Source: CAYJHC01 sp964369465 (GTDB lineage Bacteria; Bacillota; Clostridia; Peptostreptococcales; Anaerovoracaceae). From it: a stretch of DNA of 64,000 nt. Shown in pieces: positions 46,133 through 55,959 of this stretch; within the stretch, counting starts at the first letter, position 1; each line of letters starts with the position of its first letter. Under the pieces are notes generated by a model that saw only the letters and a list, made by a program, of their open reading frames with translations, had not been told where the DNA came from and did not search any database. A program made the translations under genes and the position numbers. The DNA lies in contig CAYJEX010000004.1 of the NCBI GenBank assembly GCA_964369465.1, forward strand, positions 25,386-89,385. The letters run 5' to 3'.

Positions 46133-46169
46133 ACAAGGACTCTATAATCAATTAGAGTCTTTGTTTTTT
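46133..46169. terminator. Bidirectional terminator between ahcY and the AraC gene
   Basis: 12-bp stem ACAAGGACTCTA / TAGAGTCTTTGT (one G-T pair) with an 8-base loop and T5-6. The AraC-type gene's stop codon lies in the loop, so it serves both convergent genes. Confidence 0.85.
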
Positions 46170-47764
46170 GTTGCAGATATTTCTAGTTGTACAATCTCAT
46201 CATAATTTATTGTTGAAAAATATTTTTTATTGCTTAAATCCGAAAAGAGCTGATACGATAATGTTGGGCATGTCGCGTTGTTTATTAATTCGATTTCATT
46301 TTCAGATAAGGTGCTGAAATTCAATTGTTCCCATAATTTAAAACATGAGTTGTCAGGGGATAAAATGCGCTTTTGAATTTTGATACAGCCATCCATGTTC
46401 TGAAAAGTGATTGAGACATCAATTGGATGTTTGTATGGGTTGAAAACCAAAAGATTATACTGGTTCCTGTCTGATGTTAGCAAATGGATTTCGGACTCGG
46501 AAACTATATTTTGATATAAGTCTTTAATAAAACCGTATATATAATAAAGTGGTTTTATTAAACCATTTGAGGTGTACAAACCTTTTGAGTTACCATTTGA
46601 GTCTATAAGGGTAAGTGCTCTTGTGCCGTCAGGAGAATCCAAGAATTTATTTAGAAACTTAGTAGGAGACATATTCTTGTATATGTTACGATAATCTATA
46701 GTTGAATTATTAGATTTTTTTTTCAAAATTGGGATGACATCTAATGCAAAATTTGAAGTTTTCGTTTTCATTTCACTTGATAGATGAAACGAATTACCGA
46801 AATCTATGATTATGGATTTGTTATGAAGCGTATCTGTGTATTTTTCTGCATATTTTTTTTCAAAGGAATTAATGAATGAAGAATTGATATTTTTGATATC
46901 AGGGTCCATGTTCCCCAAAATAAATTTACTATAGTTTTTTCTGTATTCTAAGGGCTCTTGCCCAAAAAAATTCTTAAAATATTTAACGAAATAAGTATAG
47001 CTGGAAAAACCAACATCATTCGCAATTTTTGAGATGCTATAATCTGTAGATAGCACTAGTATTTCAGAACATTCTGCACGCAGTGCTCCTAGTAACTCAC
47101 GAAAAGACTTTCCTGTATATCTGTGAATAATATGAGAAAGGTAATATGGATTAACACTTTCGTCTTTTGCTAACTCCTCCAGGCTTATCTTGGAACTATA
47201 ATTTTCGTATATAAAAGCTACAATTCTTTTTATTCTCTCCTCTTGAAATGAATCGTAGGGTACTCTATGTTCTAAAATGTATTCGTCATTTAGTAGGTAT
47301 CCGCTAAAATTTTGCTGAATAAATGTAATGATGTCGTTTGCGGATTTTGTTGCAAATTCGATACTGTCTTTCTTTTGAATTGTGAAATCGAAAAAAGTTT
47401 TAAATAGTAGTTCTTTGAAGCTTTCTTTTTTGGCGATATTGATTGAGGTATCTTGCATTTCTGATGAAAAAATCGCATTTTCTATTCGTGGAAAGACTGA
47501 AGACAGATAACTTGTTTTCAACGTGATAATTAATATTTCGTTGTCTGGGCTTCCATCATGAAATCCGTGTATATCATCGGGCTGAATTATGTGAAAATCT
47601 CCAGCAGTTAGAGTTCTTTGCCTTTGAGCTATTTTCAAAAATACACTTCCTTTCAGAACATATATTATTTGGATATCGTCATGGTAGTGCCATGGATAAA
47701 ATTTGACATTATGGACTTCCATATGAATGGGAAACCCTTCTTTGTAATTTGATTTTATATTCAT
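46148..47764 (-). CDS. AraC family regulator with C-terminal glycosidase-like extension
   Basis: 538 residues, far longer than typical AraC proteins (about 290). Residues 1-110 form a cupin sensor (FYPWHYHDDIQIIYVLKGS, FHIIQPDDIHGFHDG), about 185-285 the two-HTH AraC domain (ISLEELAKDESVNPYYLSHIIHRYTGKSF and ISKIANDVGFSSYTYFVKYFKNFFG). The last 230 residues (YYIYGFIKDLYQNIVSESEIHLLTSD, LLVFNPYKHPID) recall the C-terminal part of GH39-type domains fused to some AraC regulators, but no catalytic residues are evident. Divergent from the amidohydrolase-permease genes and probably their regulator. Ends in TGA. Confidence 0.8.
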   Translation of the reverse strand: MNIKSNYKEGFPIHMEVHNVKFYPWHYHDDIQIIYVLKGSVFLKIAQRQRTLTAGDFHIIQPDDIHGFHDGSPDNEILIITLKTSYLSSVFPRIENAIFSSEMQDTSINIAKKESFKELLFKTFFDFTIQKKDSIEFATKSANDIITFIQQNFSGYLLNDEYILEHRVPYDSFQEERIKRIVAFIYENYSSKISLEELAKDESVNPYYLSHIIHRYTGKSFRELLGALRAECSEILVLSTDYSISKIANDVGFSSYTYFVKYFKNFFGQEPLEYRKNYSKFILGNMDPDIKNINSSFINSFEKKYAEKYTDTLHNKSIIIDFGNSFHLSSEMKTKTSNFALDVIPILKKKSNNSTIDYRNIYKNMSPTKFLNKFLDSPDGTRALTLIDSNGNSKGLYTSNGLIKPLYYIYGFIKDLYQNIVSESEIHLLTSDRNQYNLLVFNPYKHPIDVSITFQNMDGCIKIQKRILSPDNSCFKLWEQLNFSTLSENEIELINNATCPTLSYQLFSDLSNKKYFSTINYDEIVQLEISATKNKDSN

Positions 47765-47952
47765 ATTAATCCTTTCGTGTGATTAAGTTGTGGTTTTGTA
47801 TTAGAAATATTGGAAAAAATTCAAAATAATCAGATAATTTATTAATAAGTATATATTATTTAATGTTTTAAAGCAACTTAATAATGTAAATGGACTTTTA
47901 AATATTATATACTTCACACATCAAATAATGAAACAATTAGGAAGGTGGTAAC

Positions 47953-49560
47953 ATGAATATTATTCTTAAGAGCAAAAGTATATTTGACAGTATTGGCGAT
48001 GAACCTTTTGAAGGATATGTAGTAGTGGAAGAAAATAAAATAAAAAATGTTGAAAAAGGGGAGATCCCAGATGAACTTGTATGCGATTCAAAATATCGAA
48101 TAATTGACTGTGAAGAGCGAACGATCTTGCCAGGAATATGTGACCCACATATTCATTTATATTTGGGTGCAATTAACATGGCTACTGTTAACCTTTACGA
48201 CTGTATATCAGAAGATGAGGCGGCAAAAAAAATTGCAGAATTTTATAAAGATAGAGACGATAAGTGGTGCCTTGCATTTGGATGGACCCATTATAAATGG
48301 GAAGGGGAGAAATTACCCACTAAACATAGTTTAGATAAGTACATTTCAGATAGACCAGTTTTGGCTTTCAACGATGAGATACATGGTGCTTGGGTAAATA
48401 GTAAAGCTTTGGAGATTTGTGGAATAGATAAAGACACCTTGGATCCTCTCGAAAATACGATATTTAGAGACGAACATGGAATTCCAAGTGGATATTTGCT
48501 CGAGCAACCAGCGATGAGATTGGCAGCAGATATTGCCTTGGTGGATGATGTGGATTACGAGAAAAAATTGATTGCGCAATTTATTGAGGGAGCTCATAAA
48601 AGAGGTGTGACTTCAGTAGGAGACGTACATGTAATGGATATAAACAAATATGAAGCGTGCAAAGAGTTAGAAAAAGAAGGAAACTTAAATTTGAGAGTTT
48701 TTTTTAGCCCGCCTATTGAGACTACATTGGAAAAAGCTATTGCACTAAAGAAAGAATATAACTCGAATAAATTATCTTTTTTAGGCTTGAAAGGATTTGT
48801 TGATGGTGTTCCTCTAGGGCACACTGGATATATGGTTGAAGAATATACAGATAAGCCAGGCTATAGAGGAGAGCCATTTCTTGATTTAGAGTGGTTGAAC
48901 GAAAAAACAGTAGAGCTATATAAAAATGATATCCCTGTAAGATTGCACGCGTGTGGTGATGCGGCAGTAAGGGCTTCGCTGGATGCAATAGAAAAAGCTC
49001 AAAATATAAGCGGGAAAAAGGATGTTAGAAACACAATAGAACATATTGAATGCATACACAAAGATGATATAGATAGATTCGGCAACTTAGATGTGATCGC
49101 ATCAATACAGCCTGCTCATCTAGTAATGGAAGACATGGAAACGCATCCTATATATGGAATATTAGGAGAAACTAGGGCAGAATATTCATGGTTAGGGAAG
49201 ACACTGTTAAATAATGGAGCAAAAATGGCATTTGGGACAGATTATCCTATTGTTGAACTTGAACCTATGGAAACTGTATATAGGGCAACTACAAGAACTA
49301 TGGCGAATGATTTGCCTAGAGAAGGATATAATCCAAAAGAAAAGTTCAACGTTTCTGAAGCCCTGAAGGGAATAACTTCATGGGCATCATACTTGATGAA
49401 AGCAGAAAAGTATATTGGAACTTTAGAAGTTGGAAAAATTGCAGACATTGCAGTTTTAGATAAAAACATTTTTGTGACTGACGTTTTTGATATTATTGAT
49501 ATAAAATTTGATTTAACTATATTTGATGGGGAAATTGTACATAATAATTTTTCAAAATAA
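47953..49560 (+). CDS. YtcJ-like metal-dependent amidohydrolase
   Basis: 535 residues of the amidohydrolase superfamily, YtcJ/NfdA branch. Metal-binding HxH is in CDPHIHLYLG; later ligands are in RLHACGDAAVRASLDAIE, NTIEHIECI and FGTDYPIVELEPMETVYRATTR. These enzymes hydrolyse exocyclic amides, formamides or cyclic substrates; the substrate here is unknown. 191 bases from the divergent AraC gene, with GGAAGGTGG ribosome binding site. It probably acts on something imported by the downstream APC permease. Confidence 0.85.
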   Translation: MNIILKSKSIFDSIGDEPFEGYVVVEENKIKNVEKGEIPDELVCDSKYRIIDCEERTILPGICDPHIHLYLGAINMATVNLYDCISEDEAAKKIAEFYKDRDDKWCLAFGWTHYKWEGEKLPTKHSLDKYISDRPVLAFNDEIHGAWVNSKALEICGIDKDTLDPLENTIFRDEHGIPSGYLLEQPAMRLAADIALVDDVDYEKKLIAQFIEGAHKRGVTSVGDVHVMDINKYEACKELEKEGNLNLRVFFSPPIETTLEKAIALKKEYNSNKLSFLGLKGFVDGVPLGHTGYMVEEYTDKPGYRGEPFLDLEWLNEKTVELYKNDIPVRLHACGDAAVRASLDAIEKAQNISGKKDVRNTIEHIECIHKDDIDRFGNLDVIASIQPAHLVMEDMETHPIYGILGETRAEYSWLGKTLLNNGAKMAFGTDYPIVELEPMETVYRATTRTMANDLPREGYNPKEKFNVSEALKGITSWASYLMKAEKYIGTLEVGKIADIAVLDKNIFVTDVFDIIDIKFDLTIFDGEIVHNNFSK

Positions 49561-49715
49561 GATAAGTGCCCTATATCAAATGAGAAACACTTCATACAGA
49601 ATATTTTGAACTTGATAAAAAAAGTGTATAACAAAATTGATCTATACTTTTTATAAGTTTAGGTATATGTAATCATTGATTTTAATTGAAATTAAAATGA
49701 GAAAGGAGAAGAATT

Positions 49716-51368
49716 ATGAGTAATCAAAATGGAAGTGGTGAGATTACACGTGGAGTGGCAGGACTTACGAAGAAAAAAATAAGCATTGCAGGCGTTATTT
49801 TCATCATGTATTGCAGTTGTGCAGCAGGAGCCTTTGGAATAGAAGATATGGTACCTGTAAGCGGCCCTGGTATGACAATTATTCTATTGTTGTTTTTTGC
49901 AATTTTCTGGGCGTTACCTATTTGTTTAGGAATAGCTGAAATGATGTCGGTGCTTCCTGAAGAGGGTGGTGCATATGTATGGACTAGGGAAACTTTAGGA
50001 GAATTTTGGGGGTTCCAATCATCATGGTGGGGAGCGCTGTCTTACTATGTAGGATTAGCAGCATACGTTGCTTTGGCAGTAGGATATATAGAATTCGTTT
50101 TTCCAATGGGAGATACGCAAGCATATCTTCTGAAAGTTGCAATTGTTATAATTTTTACAGTTATAAATTTAATTGGAATCAAGGAAGTGAGTTTTTTAAG
50201 TACGCTATTCTCAATTTTAGTTATTTTGGCATTTGCAACAGTAACGGTGGTAGGGTTTTTAAATTGGAATCAAAATCCTATGGAACCAGTTGTAGCTGAA
50301 GGAGTGCCTCTTTCTGCTAGTATCGCATCGGGTCTGGGCATCTGTGTGTGGATGTATTGTGGATTTGTAGCAATACCTACGCTTGCAGGAGAATTTGAAG
50401 ATCCTGTAATATTAAGAAAAGGATTTTTATGGTGCGTTCCTATTATTGCATTGACATACTTGTTCCCAATTACTGCAGGTTTGGCTTCTGTTGGAGAATA
50501 TGAAAGTTGGTCTACAGAAGGTGATGTAGGAAGTGGAGTTGGATACTCAACAGTATTGACAGAGTATATAGGTCCGGCGGCAGGAGTGGCATTTTTAGTA
50601 GTTGCAATTATATCTGCTATCTCAATTTATAATGCATCAGTTGCTGCTGGTTCAAGAATTTTCTTTGTGCTTTCCGATGATAATTTGTTCCCTAAGTCAA
50701 TGAACAAATTAAGCAAAAGAAATGTTCCTCATATTTCGATTCTGTCAATGGCAGTTGTAGCATTATTATTTATACAGTTTGACTTTTCAACAATAATATT
50801 GATAGAAGTAATCTTTGTATTAGCATGTTATATGCTTCTTGCAATTGTATTGTTTAAGATGCGTAAAGTAATACCGTTAGAGAAAAGAAGAAAAGATTCT
50901 TGGAAAATCCCAGGAGGTAAATTCGGATTATGGTTCTGCATGCTTTCGCCTGTAATAGTAGGTGGTGTAACTTTAATGCTTAATGGAACAGACTATTTCC
51001 TTATGGGTATTGTAGGACTATGCTCTGGAGTAGTTGCTTACGTTATATTTAGAAAAATCTACGGTGGACTTACTAAGAAAGATCCAGTTGCTTACCCAAT
51101 GAATCCTAAGACTAAGTTGGCGTTTGGCGACACAAAAATAATAGGAATTTTCTTGGTTTTAGCTGGACTACTGTCAGTTTTAGGATCGGTAGTATTGTAT
51201 ATATACGAAGGTTCATGGGCAGATGAATATTATCCATATATGTATGAAGGAGGACTCTTTGCTAATTTTGGTTTGATGATTGAACTATTAAGATATGTTG
51301 GAATAGGAATAGTAGCTGTAGGAGTAATATTGATAATATTATCAAAAAAAATCGAGAGAAGAGAATAA
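49716..51368 (+). CDS. APC superfamily amino acid permease
   Basis: 550 residues, 12-13 membrane helices. The consensus amino-acid/polyamine permease start (KKISIAGVIFIMYCSCAAGAFGIEDMV) and LPEEGGAYVWTRETLGEFWGFQSSWW are typical of the YfnA/GABA-permease group. It has a 150-base spacer after the amidohydrolase and its own AAAGGAG. Predicted to import an amino acid or amide-type substrate for that enzyme. Followed by a terminator. Confidence 0.88.
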   Translation: MSNQNGSGEITRGVAGLTKKKISIAGVIFIMYCSCAAGAFGIEDMVPVSGPGMTIILLLFFAIFWALPICLGIAEMMSVLPEEGGAYVWTRETLGEFWGFQSSWWGALSYYVGLAAYVALAVGYIEFVFPMGDTQAYLLKVAIVIIFTVINLIGIKEVSFLSTLFSILVILAFATVTVVGFLNWNQNPMEPVVAEGVPLSASIASGLGICVWMYCGFVAIPTLAGEFEDPVILRKGFLWCVPIIALTYLFPITAGLASVGEYESWSTEGDVGSGVGYSTVLTEYIGPAAGVAFLVVAIISAISIYNASVAAGSRIFFVLSDDNLFPKSMNKLSKRNVPHISILSMAVVALLFIQFDFSTIILIEVIFVLACYMLLAIVLFKMRKVIPLEKRRKDSWKIPGGKFGLWFCMLSPVIVGGVTLMLNGTDYFLMGIVGLCSGVVAYVIFRKIYGGLTKKDPVAYPMNPKTKLAFGDTKIIGIFLVLAGLLSVLGSVVLYIYEGSWADEYYPYMYEGGLFANFGLMIELLRYVGIGIVAVGVILIILSKKIERRE

Positions 51369-51444
51369 TAGATATTGAAAAACGGAAAAGCTAGACACTT
51401 CAAATAAAGTGCCTATGTAAACTCCCTTTCAGAATTATTAGATA

Positions 51445-51478
51445 AGACGGGTAGCATTATGCTATTCGTCTTTTTTTC
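51445..51478 (+). terminator. Rho-independent terminator after the permease
   Basis: Stem AGACGGGTAGC / GCTATTCGTCT (two G-T pairs) with ATTAT loop, then seven T. Confidence 0.85.
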
Positions 51479-51563
51479 TTTTTCCGTAAAACGTCAAAAT
51501 TAGTGAAACTAATTTTGTATTAACAATTACTTGTATCGAATTTTATATTTCATATAAAACTTA

Positions 51564-51592
51564 TTGACAAAAATTACGACACTATATATACT
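51564..51592 (+). promoter_or_regulatory. Promoter of the csoR-ATPase operon
   Basis: Perfect -35 TTGACA (51564-51569), 17-base spacer, -10 TATACT (51587-51592). Predicted transcription start about 51599, next to the CsoR-type operator. Confidence 0.8.
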
Positions 51593-51599
51593 GTAATTG

Positions 51600-51614
51600 T
51601 ACCCCCTACGGGTA
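51600..51614. promoter_or_regulatory. CsoR-type operator (TACCCCCTACGGGTA)
   Basis: Pseudo-palindrome TACCC-CCTAC-GGGTA, matching the G/C-tract half-site pattern recognised by CsoR repressors in Firmicutes such as B. subtilis copZA. It overlaps the predicted transcription start, so binding would block transcription of its own regulator and the ATPase. Confidence 0.75.
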
Positions 51615-51636
51615 TATGGTATAAGGAGGATTTTAT

Positions 51637-51912
51637 ATGAAACAATGTATGGATGTAGATGCTATAAATAAGCGTCTAAATAAAATTGAAGGGCAAGTGC
51701 GAGGCATTAGTAAAATGGTAAATGACGACAAGCCTTGTGAGGATATCTTGATTCAAATCGGAGCTATTAAATCTGCGCTTCATAAAACGGGGCAACTTAT
51801 CCTTGAGGGGCATATGCAACACTGTGTTCTTGATGGAATAAGTAGTGGCAAAGAAGAAGAAACAATAAAAAATCTGATTTCTGCACTTAATCAGTTTTCA
51901 AAAACAATTTAG
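51637..51912 (+). CDS. csoR: CsoR family metal-sensing repressor
   Basis: 91 residues, DUF156 four-helix fold. The Cu(I)-site fingerprint of CsoR is present: Cys34 (DDKPCEDIL), His59 (EGHMQ) and Cys63 (QHCV), with the same 25 and 29 residue offsets as Mycobacterium CsoR; this is not the CstR (Cys-Cys) or RcnR pattern. It represses from the operator at 51600-51614 and releases on metal binding. 13 bases ahead of the P-type ATPase, with AAGGAGG. Cu(I) is the likely inducer. Confidence 0.88.
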   Translation: MKQCMDVDAINKRLNKIEGQVRGISKMVNDDKPCEDILIQIGAIKSALHKTGQLILEGHMQHCVLDGISSGKEEETIKNLISALNQFSKTI

Positions 51913-51925
51913 GGGGAAAGTCAAA

Positions 51926-53821
51926 ATGAAGGATCAAATAATGAAACTCAACTCTATTCCAATGCTTTTGATTTCAGGTTTGTTTTTATTTGCAAGTTTT
52001 ATTTTAGAGTATATATTACCACTGATGGATATATCTTTTGAACTTATGATAAACCCTGCGTGGGTATCGCTTATTATTTCAGGTGTCCCTCTTGTGTATC
52101 TTGCAATTGCCAACACTTTAGACAAGCGAATTACCTCTCCGCTTCTAATTACCATTGCAATGGCAGCAGCAGTATACATTGGAGATGTTTTTGCGGCAGG
52201 TGAAGTTGCCTTTATTATGGCTATTGGTGAACGTTTAGAAGATAGGACGGTTGAAAAAGCTAAAAAAGGCATTGAAATGTTATTGAATCTTGTTCCGCCA
52301 CAAGGACGTCTAATTACAGAAAATAGCGAAAAAATGGTTGAGGCAAAAGATATCAAGCAAAATGATATAATCAGAGTTTTGCCAGGTGAAAGTTTTCCGG
52401 CAGATGGCGTGATTGTAGTTGGGGACACAACTGTTGACCAAAGCATTATGACGGGGGAAAATCTGCCAGTGGATAAAAGAGTGAATGATGGAGTGTTTGC
52501 AGGAACAATAAATCGATTCGGCTCAGTTGATGTTAAAGTCACAAAATCTTTTGAAAATTCATCACTACAAAAAATGATAAAACTTGTTGAAGATGCTGAA
52601 AATCAAAAAGCACCTACGCAGAAGATAGTGGATAAATGGGCAGGATATCTTGTCCCTTTAGCTTGCATAATTTCTATAGTTACATATTTAATTTTTTCTT
52701 TTGTTATGAACAGGCCAGATGACGCACTTATTCGAGCTGTGACAATTTTAGTTGTATTTTGCCCTTGAGCATTAGCTTTAGCTACTCCAACTTCTATTAT
52801 GGCAGCAATCGGACAAGCAACAAAAAATGGAGTTTTAATCAAATCGGGTGATGCTTTAGAAAGGATGGGAACAGTTAGTACGATTTGCTTCGATAAGACA
52901 GGAACTATAACGCACGGAAAGCTTGTAGTAAGTGACATAAAAACTTTTGATTTTGATGAAGATATGCTACTGACACTTGCAAGTACAGTAGAAAGCCGTT
53001 CAGAACATCCTATTGGAAAAGCTGTTGTGACTTATTCCAAAGCGAACAATATTAAACTTGAAGATTTGAAATATTTTACAATGGTAGTTGGAAAAGGTGT
53101 TGTAGGGACTGTAGATGGTCTGGTGACATTCTGTGGAAATGAAAAACTTATAGAGGACAATGCAAAACTTAGTATTGAGAACGAAGTGGAAGTCGTTGTT
53201 TCGAGTTTGAGAGAGCAAGGCAAAGCTGTGATTATTGTAGCAAACATTGAAAAAGTTATTGGAGTTATTGGACTTTCTGACGAAATAAAAGATACATCGC
53301 AAGCGGCTATTTCAAACTTGAAATTAGCAGGAATTGCTAAAACTATATTACTTACTGGTGATAACAAGCAAAGTGCTAATTTTATAGCGAGTAAAGTTGG
53401 AATTACAGAAGTTAAATCTTCACTTCTTCCTGAAGATAAAGTTTCTGCGGTAAAAGAATTTATGAAAAACGGAAACGATGTTTGCATGGTAGGCGATGGT
53501 GTAAATGATGCACCTGCTCTCAAAACCGCAAATGTTGGAATAGCAATGGGAACAATGGGCAGCGACATTGCAATAGACGCTGCGGATATTGCGATTATGG
53601 GCGATGATATATCTAAGATTACATATATCAAAAAACTATCAAATGCGACGATATTTTCGATTAAATTTAACATTACAATGTCAATGGTTATTAATTTCGG
53701 AGCAATTATTTTGTCAGTTTTGGGATTGCTAAACCCAGCAACAGGAGCGCTTGTGCATAATGCAGGTTCTGTGCTTGTTGTTCTAAATGCTGCAAGACTT
53801 TATGATAAAAAAATTGTATAA
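51926..53821 (+). CDS. P1B heavy-metal ATPase with in-frame TGA in the CPC site (possible selenoprotein)
   Basis: A single 631-codon frame interrupted by one TGA at 52766-52768 (codon 281). All other hallmarks are intact on both sides: TGE (176-178), FDKTGT (Asp323), SEHP (361-362), TGDN (477-480), VGDGVNDAPA (522-531), and a last helix with HNAGSVLVVLNAARL. The TGA occupies the second Cys of the metal-site CPC (FCP-TGA-ALALATP), where Sec could replace Cys. There is no N-terminal metal-binding domain. A weak SECIS-like hairpin lies 24-45 bases after the TGA. Alternatives are a nonsense mutation or a sequencing error. The metal is probably Cu(I) from the CsoR context. Read as two proteins, the TGA would leave two non-functional halves. 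Confidence 0.85.
52792..52813 (+). other. Weak SECIS-like hairpin candidate downstream of the TGA
   Basis: UUC-U-AUU pairs with AAU-C-GGA (one U-C mismatch, one G-U pair) around AUGGCAGC, which carries GG. It lies 24-45 bases after the TGA, inside the window bacterial SECIS elements usually occupy. The stem is short and unremarkable, so this is a suggestion only. Confidence 0.25.
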
Positions 53822-53912
53822 CTTTATTTTAAATAGTGTACTAGTGTGATTATGAGGAGTTTTCGTTTCTAACAATCTTTGTGTTAGGTGTGAATGTTCC
53901 TTTGCTTTATAA

Positions 53913-53962
53913 AAAAAGCAACATAGTCGCACGCCATAAAGGCTCTCGGCAGTTGCTTTTTA
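53913..53962 (+). terminator. Terminator after the ATPase
   Basis: 10-bp outer stem AAAAAGCAAC / GTTGCTTTTT (53913-53922, 53952-53961) with a 29-base loop that holds a small GCC/GGC hairpin; ends in a T run. Confidence 0.7.
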
Positions 53963-53977
53963 TTTTGACGATGAATG

Positions 53978-54045
53978 TCGTTGTTAGATGGCGATTAACT
54001 TAAGTTATAAATCGTTGTTAGATAGTGATTAGCTCAAGTTGTGAA
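53978..54045. repeat. Imperfect 34-bp tandem duplication at the gltX 3' end
   Basis: Two adjacent copies, 53978-54011 and 54012-54045, share TCGTTGTTAGAT and CAAGTT/TAAGTT-type ends. The second contains the gltX stop and last codons; the first is in the intergenic region. Probably a replication-slippage duplication. Confidence 0.6.
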
Positions 54046-55703
54046 ATGTAGTTCGCTAGTCTTTGTAATACTTTTTCTTTTCCCATGATTTGTTGAATCT
54101 CCCATAAATCTGGGGATTGCGAACGCCCCATTAATGCAACTCTAATTGCTGTGCTCACGTGTCCTACATGGCCTTTAAATTCTTCGGGATTTTTCTTGTA
54201 ATCTTTTGGCTTTTTTGCATAGCCTAAATCTTCGGATATGTTTCTTACTTTTTCAAACCATTCTTCTTGATTGTCTTTTTCGTTATATGACTCTGAGTAC
54301 CTTTTCAATATTTCCTTGCAGTCTTCATTGGAGATATTTTCAGGAATAGGTTCTTCTATTTTAAAGGTTTCGTCGAAAAAGTAACTGATGTAATCGTATA
54401 TTTGAGAAGCATACATAAAATCTTTTCGAGGCTTATCTCCATCTCTACCAATTGCCAGAGCTTTAATTAAAGTATCTTGGTGCATAGATAAAAGGACATA
54501 AGCTGGCAAGTTAAATTCTTTTGCCCAAGTTAGCAAAAATGTAGAAAGAGAGATACTATCTATATTTAGAAGTACATCTTTTGATATATCATTTAATTTA
54601 TTTAGATCAAATAAAGCGCCTGCTTTGCTCATTTTTTCTAATGTGAATATAAACTCTTCGATAGGAAGCGCTGGATTATCTATTCTCCATTCTTCAAAAT
54701 TCGAATTTAGGATAGTCAGCAAGTATTCTCGGACAGCTTCATAGTGGTAGCCTTGTTCTTTATAATAACTTAATGCTAATTCAGGGTCATTCCTTTTTGA
54801 AAGTTTCTTTTTATTGCCGTTTTCGTCAAGCTTCATCAAAACAGTCGTATGGCAGAATATTGGTTTCTCCAGTTCTAGTGATTCGAATATTTCGATATGA
54901 ATAGGAAGTGAGGCAAGCCATTCTTCTCCTCTTACGATATGTGTTATTCTCATCAAATAATCATCTACTACATGTGCGAAGTGGTACGTTGGAAGGCCAG
55001 TTTTTTTTAGAATTACAACATCTTGAAAATTTCTTGGCATGGTGATCTCGCCTCTAATACCATCTGTTATCGTGAAATATCCATCTTTGTTTTCTTTGTC
55101 GATTTGATCATTTCCTTGTGATTTGAGTCGCATAACAAACTCTTCGCCGCAATCTAATTTGTTTATAATTTCTTCTAAATCTAGATTTCTAGATTTAGCA
55201 TACTTACCATAAATTCCAGGTGTAATTTTGTTTTTTTCTTGTTCTTCTCTAATTGAAGATATTTCCTCTTCAGTTAGAAAACAAGGATATGCGAGCCCTT
55301 TTTTCACTAAAGACTTAATGTATGATTTGTATATATGACCTCTTTTACTTTGTGCGTAAGGGCCATAACTTCCTGTTTCGCCATTGACTGTAATTCCTTC
55401 GTCAAAGTGTATTCCAAAATAAGAGAGAGAGTCTATTAAGGTTTCTACTGAACCTTCGACATATCTCTTCTCGTCAGTATCTTCTAATCTGAGCAAGAAA
55501 ACACCATTGTTTTGATGAGCGAGCCTTTCGTCGACAAATGCTCCGTATAGGTTGCCAAGATGAATGAAACCAGTTGGACTAGGCCCTAGTCTAACAGCGG
55601 GAGCTCCCTCAGGAAGATTTCTAGGAGGATAAATTTCCTCGTAATCTGCTGGAACTTTCTCTATATCTGGAAAAAGTAATTCTGCTAATTTGTTGTAATT
55701 CAT
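54018..55703 (-). CDS. gltX: Glutamate--tRNA ligase
   Basis: 561 residues. Class I synthetase signatures: RLGPSPTGFIHLGNLYGAF (HIGH variant HLGN) and KKLSKRNDP (KMSKS variant). Start at 55703 with ATGGAGGA upstream. It is longer than the usual 480-500-residue GltX and has HLGN in place of HIGH, as in a clostridial GltX subgroup. Discriminating versus non-discriminating charging cannot be told by eye. Confidence 0.93.
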   Translation of the reverse strand: MNYNKLAELLFPDIEKVPADYEEIYPPRNLPEGAPAVRLGPSPTGFIHLGNLYGAFVDERLAHQNNGVFLLRLEDTDEKRYVEGSVETLIDSLSYFGIHFDEGITVNGETGSYGPYAQSKRGHIYKSYIKSLVKKGLAYPCFLTEEEISSIREEQEKNKITPGIYGKYAKSRNLDLEEIINKLDCGEEFVMRLKSQGNDQIDKENKDGYFTITDGIRGEITMPRNFQDVVILKKTGLPTYHFAHVVDDYLMRITHIVRGEEWLASLPIHIEIFESLELEKPIFCHTTVLMKLDENGNKKKLSKRNDPELALSYYKEQGYHYEAVREYLLTILNSNFEEWRIDNPALPIEEFIFTLEKMSKAGALFDLNKLNDISKDVLLNIDSISLSTFLLTWAKEFNLPAYVLLSMHQDTLIKALAIGRDGDKPRKDFMYASQIYDYISYFFDETFKIEEPIPENISNEDCKEILKRYSESYNEKDNQEEWFEKVRNISEDLGYAKKPKDYKKNPEEFKGHVGHVSTAIRVALMGRSQSPDLWEIQQIMGKEKVLQRLANYISQLELITI

Positions 55704-55959
55704 ATGTTCCTCCATATACTATTCAAATGTACATTTATTTGATATATCGTTTTGTCAAAATCTTTCTTAATAATATTATATAACTTGATGACAATATTTT
55801 CTATACCAATTGCAATGGTATAATAAAAAATATATAATGAATGAGAAAATGAGTTTCTAATATTTACGTATGTCTTGTTGTATATAATTAGAATGAAAAC
55901 ATATATGCTACAGTGACTATTTTAAAGTAACGCGAGAAAACATTTAGAGGGGAATTTTG

